A program made the position numbers and the translations under genes. A stretch of 64,000 nt of DNA, from positions 55,819,805 to 55,883,804 of the forward strand of contig OX123190.2 in the NCBI GenBank assembly GCA_944739405.2, read 5' to 3'. The notes below the pieces were generated by a model that ran no database searches, was not told the origin of the DNA, and worked only from the letters and a program-made list of their open reading frames with translations. This stretch comes from Euclidia mi (taxonomy: Eukaryota > Arthropoda > Insecta > Lepidoptera > Erebidae). This document shows, in pieces, positions 1-10,259 of this stretch; position 1 is the first letter of the stretch; each line of letters starts with the position of its first letter.

Positions 1-3000
1 AAACATATTGCACAGACAACAAGAAGGAGGTGAAGAGGTGGTAGACAGGGATTCACAAGTAAGTACCCAGTGCATTGATAAGATGAGGAGTGCTTTGGAG
101 TGTGCCATTGGGGAATATCGGTACATTGCATTGCAAGACAGACCTCGGCTGCCGCGTTTGCCCACGCATAAAAAGAATATGGCGCTTGTGTGTGCCCTGG
201 ATTCACTATTGCCTATTTACTTAGACAATAGTGAAAATCTTAGCGATACGCACTCAATTCTGTACTGTGCGGCTGTAGCGGCATGTCGAGTAGTTAATAT
301 TAAAATAGGAAACAGTATTGATATTGCTCCTCGAGATGCCGTCCCGGCTTGGCAGCGTAGAATTGAGCGGCGTATTGCTGAGACCAGGGCACTCATAGGC
401 AAACTAATCTGCTTCAGGTCGGGCAATACCCGCCCGAGAGTGATGCGTTTTGTGAACCGGGCGTTTAAAGGAACGGGACTCCGTCCTCAAGAGTATGTGT
501 CACGGGTCACAGAACGCATCGACCTCCTGAAGCAGAAAGTTTATGCGTGGGCAAATCGTATCAAACGATACAAGAAAAGGGTAGCCCGATACTCCCAAAA
601 TCGCGCATTCCAAAGAGATGAGAAGTTGGTTTATAGAAATTGGGAGCGACCTGATCCACGTGTGGATCATGGAAGTCGGCCAGATCATGCGAATACGATT
701 GAATTTTGGCGCAGCATATGGTCGACTCCCATCAGCCATACGGAAGATGACTGGATTAGAGATGTTAAACGATCATGTGAGGCAATACCTCACATGGAGC
801 CCGTAGCCATTGACACCACAGATGTATATTGTGCAGTCCGTCAGTTAGCCAACAGGAAATCGGCAGGACCGGACGGGCTGCACAATTTCTGGTTAAAATG
901 GCTACGCAGTGCACATGCTCGTTTGGCTTCTCAATTTCAGTCATCTCTGGATTCAGGGTCGTTGCCTATTTTTATGACAACTGGCGTAACTTATCTGCTC
1001 TTTAAGGCTGGTAGTACCACGGAGCCTACGAACTATAGGCCTATAACTTGCCTGCCTACAATGTATAAAGTTTTTACATCCATTTTGAGAACGAAATTAG
1101 AAGCACATATATTTAGAAATAACATCTTATCTGTATCTCAAAATGGATGTAGAAGCGGGGCCCGTGGTACTAAAGAGCTACTCCTTATTGACATGACCAT
1201 AAGCCAACAGGTTCGCCGTAGTCGAAAGAATCTGGCGACATGCTGGATAGACTATAAGAAGGCCTATGACTCTGTGCCACATACGTGGCTCTTGAGAGTG
1301 CTGGAGTTGTACAAAGTTGATGCAACTCTATGGGCCCTCTTGAAGGCATGTATGGGGCAGTGGAGTACGGTGCTTCGCTATCCAGGATGTCGACAGCCTT
1401 GCGGGTATGGCATACCTACAAGGATCAAGCGGGGTATTTTCCAAGGCGACAGTTTGAGTCCACTATGGTTTTGCCTAGCACTGAACCCACTGAGCACTTT
1501 GCTCGAAAGTTCAGGGCTAGGCTATAGATTGCAGAGTAGAGGTCAAGTTATTTCCCACCTCCTTTTCATGGATGACCTCAAAATATTTGCCTCCACTGAC
1601 CCCCAATTAACTGAGTTACTAAAGATAACTGAAAGCTTTAGTAATTCAATTAAGATGGGGTTCGGTGTGGATAAATGTGCGGTCATGCATGTAAGGCGAG
1701 GCAGGAGTGTGGAATCTGATGGTATAGAACCTTCAGATTTCACACAACTTAGATCACTCTCTGCAACCGAAACCTATAAATATCTGGGTATGTCGCAGGC
1801 GTTATGCATTGATGAGGCTGGCATGAAACAGTTGTTGCAGGCGCGTTTCTTTGGCCGCCTGAAGAAAGTTTTAAAAAGCATTCTTTCGGGCGGAAATAAG
1901 GTGCGCGCCTGTAACGGTTGAGCCATGCCGGTCTTAATGTACTCCTTCGGCATACTCAGATGGACTCAGACGGAATTGGACGCCTTGGATAGGAAAGTTC
2001 GTTGTCTACTCACCACATACCGGATGCATCACCCGCGTTCGTCAGTGATGAGATTGTACATCCCGCGGAAGTGCGGGGGTCGGGGCTTCTTAAGTGCCAA
2101 GACCCTCCACAATCGCGAGGTGTGCAATCTCAGAGAAGACTTTCTCCACACTGCCGCGGGTGTGCACCGAGATGTGGTTGCTGTGGACAACGGACTTACC
2201 CCGCTGGGTCTGGCCAAAGAGAACTGGCGCAAACCTGCCGTACTTGGTGTAGAGGAGCGCAGGGAGGTATGGAGGGGCAAAGAGCTGCATGGACGATTTT
2301 ACCGGGCCTTGCTTCGGTGTCCTGGCTGCGTTTCGGCGATCTTTTCGCCGAAACAGAAGGTTTTGTATTTGCAATTATGGATGAAGTTATCATGACGAAC
2401 AACTACCGGAAGTATATTCTGAGGGATGGGACGGTCGACATATGTCGGGCATGTCACCAGCCTGGTGAATCGCTCAGACATATAGTATCCAGTTGTTCTC
2501 GTCTTGCCAACGGCGAATATTTGCATAGACACAACCAAGTAGCCAGGATTGTCCATCAGCAACTTGCCTTAAAGTACCAACTTGTCGACTCCGAAGTACC
2601 GTACTACAGGTATGTGCCCGACGCAGTTCTTGAAAATGGTCGTGCTACTCTGTACTGGGATCGGTCTATCATTACTGACAGAACTATTGCGGCTAACAAG
2701 CCGGACATAGTGGTGATAGACCGATTAGAGCGCCTTGCAATGATCATCGACGTCACCATACCCCATGACGAGAATCTCGTGAAAGCCGAAAAAGATAAAC
2801 AAATTAAGTATTTGGACCTGGCTCACGAGATTGTCGACATGTGGGATGTTGACTCGGCGATCATTGTACCGATAGTCGTGACCGTAAATGGTCTTATTGC
2901 CAAGAGCCTCGACCACCACCTCAAGAGGCTCTCGTTAGACGGCTGGATCAAGTCCTCTATACAGAAGGCAGTATTGCTGGACACGACACGCATCGTTCGG

Positions 3001-3160
3001 AGGTTCCTCTCTCTGGAGCCCTAACCACCGGTAGCTTGGTCCCTGTGCCCGATGCCGGTGGGTCTCCGTGGTCCTGTTTTATATAGTTATTTTTTTTTCG
3101 TTAAGTGATTTAAGTATATAAAATAAGATCAATGAGAATGAAAATCGATAAAGAGGAATA
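1..3160 (+). mobile_element. R4/Dong-like non-LTR retrotransposon, 5' end outside window
   Basis: One long coding region (8-3024) is followed by a 3' untranslated stretch that runs into an AAT/TAA microsatellite at 3157-3171. The RT, C-terminal CCHC knuckle and PD-(D/E)xK-type endonuclease occur in the order of the R2/R4 group. Dong elements are known to integrate into TAA repeats, and the 3' end here fits that. The copy is dead (see the ORF entry). The 5' part lies beyond the left edge, so full length and 5' target cannot be judged. Assignment to R4/Dong rather than R2 or NeSL is inference from RT style and the microsatellite tail. Confidence 0.75.
8..3024 (+). pseudogene. Reverse transcriptase / restriction-like endonuclease ORF, broken
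   Basis: The protein would reverse-transcribe the element RNA at a nick made by its own endonuclease (target-primed reverse transcription). RT motifs are visible in order: NYRPITCLPTMYKVF near residue 343, the DYKKAYDSVPHTWLL palm motif near residue 416, GIFQGDSLSPL near residue 480 and LLFMDDLKIFAS near residue 518, where MDD replaces the usual YADD as in R2/R4-type enzymes. After the RT come a C-x2-C-x8-H-x4-C knuckle (CRACHQPGESLRHIVSSC, about 2434-2487) and a KPDIVVI...IIDVTIP...K endonuclease core (about 2698-2800). An in-frame TGA lies at 1919-1921, after which the same frame continues to 2395. A frameshift near 2340-2360 then moves the endonuclease into another frame. The reading frame is open to the left edge, so the listed start is not a true start codon. 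Confidence 0.8.
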
Positions 3161-3171
3161 ATAATAATAAT
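3157..3171. repeat. (AAT)n microsatellite at the junction of two LINEs
   Basis: Five AAT units separate the 3' end of the plus-strand R4/Dong-like element from the 3' end of the minus-strand LINE. On the minus strand, AATAAA (3179-3174) precedes the repeat, so the same repeat also serves as the 3' tail of that LINE. Confidence 0.85.
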
Positions 3172-3311
3172 TCTTTATTTAAGACAACATTGATCCATTG
3201 TGTTAGTAACATTTTCTTAAATATTTATGTTAGTTTTATTCTAATGTTTAGTGATCTTTATTCTACGCACCCATGGGGGAGGCAGCACGCGCAGACCAAT
3301 ACCCAGAATAG

Positions 3312-6107
3312 TTATCTGATCATAGTCCGCACGAAGTGCCTCGTCCACGGTGCGTGTAGGTCCTCTGCAACTATTTTCAGTATGCTATTGTTACTCGCCC
3401 TTATCCTTGTCATCAGTGATGCGACCTTATTTCTAATAATGGCCTGAAATCCATTAGTTTCAGCCTGTGCAAACATCTCTGATGCACTACAAAAACGGGG
3501 AAGTCCCAACATCATCCTGAAAATATTATTATATTGGATGCGCAGGGTATCTAGCGATCTTTTGGCATACGCCATCCACAGGCCCCCGGTGTACATACCC
3601 TGGCAGTATGCTTTAAAAAGTGTACTTTTGACTTGGTCTGTACACCGGGAGAACCTGCGAACCAGCATATTACCGCGGACCGCCAGAGCCCTACGCTCCC
3701 GTTCTATATCGACATCGTCTTTAAGGTCGTCTGTAAGTATATGTCCTAGGTATTTAAATTGATATACCCTCTTCAGGCTTGACCCGTTCAGGCTTATGGG
3801 TGGTATTTGTTCTGGGCACCTACCAGCGGCCTTAAAGACCATGTACTCACTTTTCTTAATATTATAGACAAGTCCATGGGAAGCAGCATACCTCTCACAC
3901 ACTGATAGCATCTGTTTAATGGCATTTGCAGTCGGCCCCAGCAGCACGATGTCGTCCGCGTAACTGATATTATTAACTCTAAGACCAGCCACGGAGCATC
4001 CGACATGCATGCTGCTGAGCTCAACTATGAGATCGTTGACATATAGGTTGAAGAGCCCTGGAGAGGATATCCCTCCCTGTCTCACACCGCACTCCAACCC
4101 ATATGACTCCGATAATGCCCCTGACCATCTAACAATATTAGTTTGGTTTGCATACCAGAACTTAAAAAGCCGTAGTACTTCTGCCGGTATAGCCCTGTCC
4201 GCCATCTTCCTCCAAAGCACCTTATAGGAGACGAGATCGAAGGCCTTGGAGAGATCGAGAAAACAGGCATATACCGGCTTTCTGCGCTTAGTGTAGTATT
4301 GGACAGTATGCTTGAGACTCAGAATTGCGCTTTCAGTAGAAAGTCCCGGTCTAAACCCGAACTGAGCGTCGTGTAGATCTATGTATTTCTGCAGAGTAGA
4401 ATCAAGCAGACTGTCCAACACCTTAGCTACAGTTGTAGCTAAGGAAATCGGGCGGTAGTTCACACTGTCCGAGATATCTCCTGCCCTGCTCTTGACTAAC
4501 GGCACCACGGTGGTTTTCATCAATTCAGCTGGAAGGTAGGAGTGACTGATACACACATTAAAGAGCAAAGACAGGACCCTCGGGAGATGTATGCCCGCGT
4601 GTTTAAAATGTTCGATACTCAGCCCATCGTGTCACGGAGACCTACCCCTGCTCATCCTCTTTATAATTGATCGAACCTGATTTGCCGAGAAACTTAGCAG
4701 CGGCTCTGTCCCGGGACTCGCGTGCCCAGCATCACCCATCTCACCGGAACGACCAAGCACAGGTGTTACTCGGAAATGTTCCTTAAACATATTAGCGATC
4801 TGTGTCGGTTCACCCATCCCGTTCACAGTGGCCGGGAGGCAAGGCCTAAGGTTTAGCTTATTTGTGGATTTCCAAAACTCTCCAAACTTTTTATCAGCTC
4901 TATGTTTAGCAATTTTGTCCATTTTAAGTTGTTCTTGGTTGTTTTTACACCACTTTAGCCTCCCCTTAAATACTTTACGAGATTCATACATTTGCTCGTA
5001 CACCACACCAGATGACGGTCTGTCATGTAATACCCAGAGGTCGTACTTAAGCCTTGCCTCCCGGTGAGCCTCCCCCACATGATCGCTCCATCCACACAAT
5101 ACTCTAGCCTTTCCCCTGTTCTGTACTTTACATCGTTCTTTAGAACAGATAGCTGCTTCCCTCAGGATCTGCACTATATGACAATATAAATTATCTATAA
5201 CTACTTTGTGATAAGTATTGCTGCAGGAGCCATGGCCACACTCTATAAATTCTGTTGGAAAGTCGATGTCTCGAAGGCCACTATGGCATATATTGTGATA
5301 TTTGGTTATCTGAGACTCGTCCCTCTCGCCCCATATAACATCGTTTGGGGGTATATCGAGTATTAGTTTTGTTCTTATAGCCTCGATATTGACCTCTATA
5401 CACAGTGGTAGGTGGTCGGACACAAATACTTCCTCCAACACAGTGGCATTTACGACCGTTTGCCAAGCCGACTGAGTAACCACACAGTGGTCTAACCAAC
5501 TTCTTGACCCATGATATACATCCATGTACGTATAGCTACCAGACTCAACGCCCAATTTCTCAACATCCGCACACACCCAAGACCTGTATTTACAAAAATT
5601 ACTCAATTCGCTATAGAATAGCCTATTAGGGTGAGCATTGAAATCACCCAATATGTACAGACATTCAATATTATTACTCTCCTCAATCGCACTTACCTCA
5701 CTTAGTACTTCAGTGAAAAGGGGCAAATTTTCGTAATTGTTTACCGGCATATAAACAGAAAATACCAAGATGTTGCGCCCACCCACTGTAGCCTTGATAG
5801 CCGCTAATCGAGTACTGCTACAATCTATGACGGCAACAGCATCAAGGATCCCTCTTCTCCAGGCGATCGCCACCCCTCCGTTAGGCCTCCCTTTCAGAAT
5901 GCCAGATTCAGAAGAGATTGCAGATTTACCAAAATATTCAAAGTCAGATGAAATTGTTCCCAATAGTGGGATATCATGTTCAAATAACCAGGTCTCCTGC
6001 AGGCAAACTATATGAGACGATTTACAAATCGTTCTTACATCATCAATGGAGTTTTTAAACGAGTGGCAATTAAATGTAGCAAGTTTCAAATAATTATTTC
6101 CATTCAT
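3312..6107 (-). pseudogene. LINE ORF2: AP endonuclease + reverse transcriptase, one nonsense codon
   Basis: The reading frame encodes 931 codons with a single internal stop (TGA, 4634-4632). It falls within a family-like Gly-Arg-Ser-Pro-[stop]-His-Asp-Gly run where Gly is expected, so one G-to-T change would explain it. The N-terminal endonuclease shows LATFNCHS, CLQETWL, LGDFNAHP, SWLDHCV and SDHLPL. The RT shows SVNYRPISLAT, FLDLSKAFDLVSY, RQGGISSPGLFNLYVNDL and SYADDIVLL, so the catalytic Asp pair is present. The C-terminal region is Arg/Lys rich and ends normally at 3312. The protein would nick target DNA and copy the element RNA in the nucleus. It is non-functional unless the stop is bypassed. 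Confidence 0.85.
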
Positions 6108-6143
6108 AACATTAAGGTTGATTAACTATAACTACTTAATAAA

Positions 6144-7088
6144 TTATTTTGGTCCATACATAAAGTGCACAAAACGCCTAAATGTGATACCTGTTGGCCA
6201 AAAATCGTCTTTTAAAAACAAGTCTAATTTAGATTTACATACAAATAATTTGTAGACATTATATTTCCTAGCTGATTTCATATTTATCATTTTTAATGTT
6301 ATTTTCTCATTAGTTTTATCTACAATATAATTAATAATGTCCTGCTCACTCGTTTCTTTACTTACATTTGATATAAACAGAGGTACTTTAACATGGGCGG
6401 CTTTAAATTTACCGTCGGGAGCTGTAGAAGCACGTCCTTTCTGGCCAATGAGCTTATACCTTTTTGCATTCTTATTTTGTACAATTTGCCATTCGTTACA
6501 ATCATTTGTTAGCTGTATAGTTTTGCTTACAACATTGCTAACTATCTTATTCGGAATGTGTAGGTCCGTATTCACAATAGGAACAGCTGATCGTTTATTA
6601 TCGCTAGATGTAATTACTGACGCCGAGTTCTCGGTATTCACCGACGACGATTCGCAGGTAGTAACTGATTGGTTCGAAACCGCAGTACCAACCGTGGCCT
6701 CCACGTGCGACCGATGCGCAGTCTCGCTCCTTTCCCCCACGCTCTCGCGCAGCAAACCCACCGGCCCGTCGTTCTCGCTCGCACCTCTCACAACAGGCGA
6801 AACCTGCGTAGGCGCCTCCATGAGCCCCCGATGTTCCATCTCACCTTGCTGTGCGTGTTGAAAAGAGATGTTGTTTCCACTGTGCGTGTCGGTCGTTGAC
6901 CTTGTGGGCGTCGAGTGTATGTTTACTTCAACAGCTGATTCTCGCGTATGTTTTAATGACACATAATGTAATCCTACAGGTCCACTACTTAATTCATAGC
7001 TATCTTGTAAACATGCGCCTCTTTTCGGGTTCACATACGTGCGAGATTGATGATTTTCTATCATAGATGCGTACTTCATTTGTTCCAT
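6144..7088 (-). CDS. LINE ORF1 protein, 314 aa, probably truncated at its N-terminus
   Basis: This RNA-binding-type ORF1 lies 36 nt upstream of ORF2. The first two thirds are Ser/Thr/Glu-rich and low in hydrophobics. The last 120 residues form a conserved-looking domain with WQIVQNKNAKRY, VPLFISNVSKETSEQDI and a WPTGITFRRFVHF end, a style I know from ORF1 of lepidopteran LINEs. The listed ATG is preceded directly by an in-frame TAA (7091-7089). Reading on upstream in the same frame gives about 35 more residues of coiled-coil-like sequence (LKAITLQNHVSALQENIVTI) to about 7200. The original ORF1 was therefore probably longer and has been interrupted. Confidence 0.6.
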   Translation of the reverse strand: MEQMKYASMIENHQSRTYVNPKRGACLQDSYELSSGPVGLHYVSLKHTRESAVEVNIHSTPTRSTTDTHSGNNISFQHAQQGEMEHRGLMEAPTQVSPVVRGASENDGPVGLLRESVGERSETAHRSHVEATVGTAVSNQSVTTCESSSVNTENSASVITSSDNKRSAVPIVNTDLHIPNKIVSNVVSKTIQLTNDCNEWQIVQNKNAKRYKLIGQKGRASTAPDGKFKAAHVKVPLFISNVSKETSEQDIINYIVDKTNEKITLKMINMKSARKYNVYKLFVCKSKLDLFLKDDFWPTGITFRRFVHFMYGPK

Positions 7089-7291
7089 TTAATGTTTTAA
7101 CTGATCAAACATATCAATTGTAACGATATTTTCTTGTAGTGCGCTCACATGATTTTGTAAGGTAATCGCTTTTAAGCGGATAATTAATTTAAATGTGTAA
7201 ATTATTCACCGGAGTCAAGGCTGTATGATTAATGTTTACTTAGCTTCGGTATTTCAATCGTCAGATTTATAATTTACCGGAATAATGAATC

Positions 7292-7329
7292 ATTTGAAGT
7301 TTCTTCTGGTCACAGTAGAAACTTCAAAT
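7292..7329. repeat. Perfect 13-bp hairpin
   Basis: ATTTGAAGTTTCT (7292-7304) and its exact reverse complement (7317-7329) are separated by 12 nt. It lies between the LINE and the inverted-repeat structure at 7554, in sequence with no coding signal. It may be the remnant of a small MITE or a snapback scar. Confidence 0.6.
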
Positions 7330-7553
7330 GAATTCCCAATTTTCTGGTAACCTGCAACGCAGATATGCAAATGCACTAACATGCACATAAATATCAGAAT
7401 CATTAGGAATATTATTGTAGTAATAAACTTATATTTACACACATGTACCTATGTATATGATTTTGCTATGTAAAATGTTTATTTGGAGAAAGTCAGTAAA
7501 CTTATTATAATTCCATACGATATAGGAATTTAAACTTTCGTGGTCATTTAAAC

Positions 7554-8104
7554 TTGATTTAAATTGTCTTTCGGGATATATACCACGTACCTTTGTTTGG
7601 AGTAACCGATATTTCGGCACTGTTGCAAGCGCCATGTTCACGGATGTACTGAGGGTATTGCGGGTGGATGAATGTTACGAGCAAGTATAACGGTCTACCC
7701 GCTTTCTTACTCGCTTTTTAACGCTTTACAACAACAACAGGAGGCTATTGAAATTAAAAAGTTTAATAATTTCAATAGAGAGGATGGGTTTCAACTGTCC
7801 AGTGTCTGGCATCCAGTGGTGCGTCTATGTAAAACCCGTGAAACGGAAAAACTCAAACCGCGAGCTGACGTAGTAAGTGTAGTATGTCGTGATCGGGTAC
7901 AGTGCGATGGTGAAAACAGTGACAGTGGTGTTGTACGCAAAAAGCGAATAAGAAAGCGGGTAGACCGTTATACTTGCTTGTAACATTTATCCACCCGCAA
8001 TACCCTCAGTACATCCGTGAACATGGCGCTTGCAACAGTGCCGAAATATCGGTTACTCCAAACAAAGGTACGTGGTATATATCCCGAAAGACAATTTAAA
8101 TCAA
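7554..8104. repeat. 166-bp inverted repeat flanking a Penelope fragment
   Basis: The left arm (7554-7719) and right arm (7939-8104) are reverse complements with only a few mismatches and equal length; the spacer is 7720-7938. Each arm contains a short open frame facing inward from the outside (left arm on minus, right arm on plus) starting MALATVPKYRLLQTKVRGIY, followed by a good splice-donor-like AAGGTACGTGG. The spacer encodes the C-terminal end of a Penelope-like element. Either this is a foldback element that captured Penelope sequence, or it is a Penelope insertion with inverted termini. No target duplication was recognised. Confidence 0.75.
7735..7860 (+). pseudogene. Penelope-like element ORF C-terminal fragment
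   Basis: The translation QQEAIEIKKFNNFNREDG followed by SSVWHPVVRL matches the end of the GIY-YIG region in the better-preserved Penelope element at 27929-29400, which reads REAIEIKKHPNFNREDGWNV. Only this C-terminal piece is present, enclosed by the inverted arms at 7554-8104. Confidence 0.7.
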
Positions 8105-8559
8105 ATTCCATACGATGTATAGTTTCTAACCTAAATGTACTAAAATGACATCTATGTTAGTAATTATATTTGTAATGACTTCAAACGAACCAGCAATTTC
8201 ATTCAAATGAGAGTACCGGAACACTTCATTACAAGGCAACACTAAGGCTAACAGCTGATCCGACCTTTTCCCGTATTTTTTACAAATTAAAATATAAAAT
8301 AATCGTATAATTAAAGCTAATTACAAGTTCATCGCTTAATAAATGTGTTATTTGTAATAATCTGTAAACGTATTAGTGCTTTATATGAAAATAAGGTGAG
8401 TTTATTGTGATTTTTTGACAAAAAATCTACCGGTAAAACTTGCATTGTCATTTTACAAACAGGTATAACTTTGTTACTACTATTACTACGTATTTCAATT
8501 CTCTTCTTTACTTTTGAACAACACTTCCTTTAAACTTCTTGTATTTCTCTCTTTTCACT

Positions 8560-10172
8560 ATGATTATGACTCGTATAGCTTTGGGTCGCCAGGAAGAGTC
8601 TAAACTCCAACTAGCTTTAAGTGAATTAAAGACCTCTATGGAGTTGTGTAACAAACTGATAGAGGAAAGAGAAGATAATGAGAAAGAAATGTTGAACTTA
8701 TTGGAAAAAAATAATAACTTAAAATGTAAAATGGCTCAGCTACATACTCAATTCTCTGATGCCATGAGTGCTCGGGATGGACTTCCGCTCATTGTGGACG
8801 GGTTTGCTGAGTGTAGCTCACAGTACGAACTAGCACTTGACCGTATTCAGTTTCTAGACAAAAAGTTACAAGAGGCAAATAGTAGAATCAGACATCTAGA
8901 ATTCACCCAAGAACAGATCACTACCTCGGCAAATCAAAGTCTGTTCGATGAGCTGGTGGTTCATGCTCCAAGCATGATTACTGACATAAATAATTCTAAA
9001 GCATCATTTCCAAATAGTCTCTCAGTGTGCAAAGAATCAAATAATTCAATAAAATTGATTAGAGGTAGTAGGAATAGAATTAAGAAATATGTCAAAATAA
9101 ATAAATTCATAAAAAAGACCCAAAAAATTGTTCACAGGCAAAAGTTTTTCATAAAAAATGTTAAACTTAACAGGGAAAGATTATTTGCTCTTGAAAAATT
9201 AAGAAATTACTCACAGAAATATCACCAAAATAATTTGAAACATAAATTAGACATAAATAATTTGCAGGCAGAATTAAATAATCTTAGTGCCAATTAGTAT
9301 CAATGACAAATAAATATAAAAGCTCTGAATTACAAATGAAAGAGTACATATTGGCAATGAATGAGTTGGTGTCATCAAATAGTAATGAGTGTTCACAACA
9401 ATTGAACAATTACATCCCGTTCAACCTCCAATACTCACCAACTTGTTCAGTGTCAACGTGTGACCCTGTTTTATTTAATACTTCTGTAAACAAACCAAAA
9501 TCTAAAAGCACTATTAAACATACTTTAAATAAATTAGAAAATAATATACTAGAAAGCAAAACTAAATTAGAAAACAAAAATAAAGTGATAATATTTAGTG
9601 ACGAGATTGGAAAAGGTATGGGTCAGTTTTTGGCAAACACATATAGTGACGGATTAGTGATGAATTACTGTATGCCTGGGTTAAGTTCTATAGCCATTTT
9701 AGGTAAAATTATCAGTTCTAATTTTGACCAGGATACAACTTTACTGATTCTACTTGGTAAAAGAGGATCTTAAAAAAAAAAAGTATTATATTTTTATTAC
9801 AGTTAATTAAGTGAATTAAATTTAAATACAATTATTATGCTTACTTTACCCTTTAGTAAATTGTTGCCACAGAAAGAAAATAATATTAGACATAATACAA
9901 ATCTTTGTACATGGTCTTATAACAATAATCAATTCCATGTATTTGACTCTAATAATTATGTTAGTAAAAGTTTATATTTGACGCAAGATACTTGCTGTCT
10001 GAATTCCTTTTTTAAAAGACAGCTAGCGGCTTCGCTAGCATATTGTATTAATATTTCAGCCAAGAATTTGGCTAATAAACCTGTTGCTCCTATACAGCAA
10101 CTAAATGACATTCATAATAATTCAGCCAATATTTTGGCTACACAACTTGACATGTCAATTAATTTAAATTAA
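8560..10172 (+). pseudogene. LINE ORF1: coiled coil + SGNH-hydrolase-like domain, frameshifted
   Basis: From the ATG at 8560 the frame runs to 9297 with long coiled-coil stretches (LQLALSELKTSMELCNKL, then SQYELALDRIQFLDKKLQEA). The frame then changes near 9290 and continues 9303-9773 with KVIIFSDEIGKGMGQFLA and DTTLLILLGKRGS. These resemble block I and the GxxG/N block of SGNH esterases known in CR1/L2-group ORF1 proteins. A run of A at 9773-9782 and a TAA at 9804-9806 break it again before the tail (9837-10172). The role of such esterase ORF1 domains is thought to involve lipid or RNP binding. The canonical GDS serine is not obvious here (SDE in its place). Confidence 0.65.
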
Positions 10173-10259
10173 ATAGTATGACAATAGAGAGCAATTGCAA
10201 TGACACTTTAATGAATAATAAACCATAAAGTACAAATAAGACTAATTCAAATAATTATA

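Larger units (their letters stand above)
3172..7210 (-). mobile_element. APE-type LINE (CR1/Daphne/Jockey group), nearly complete
   Basis: On the minus strand, ORF1 (7088 to 6144) is followed after 36 nt by ORF2 (6107 to 3312) with apurinic endonuclease and RT domains. A short 3' UTR, an AATAAA signal and an ATT microsatellite tail follow. The layout is that of a two-ORF LINE. ORF2 has one nonsense codon, so this looks like a fairly young insertion. The 5' end is uncertain: ORF1-like sequence can be followed to about 7200 and nothing beyond is recognisable. The exact clade was not determined. Confidence 0.75.

Noticed and set aside
6337..6861. 174-codon frame opposite to LINE ORF1
   Set aside because: Antisense shadow of the minus-strand ORF1; no motif.
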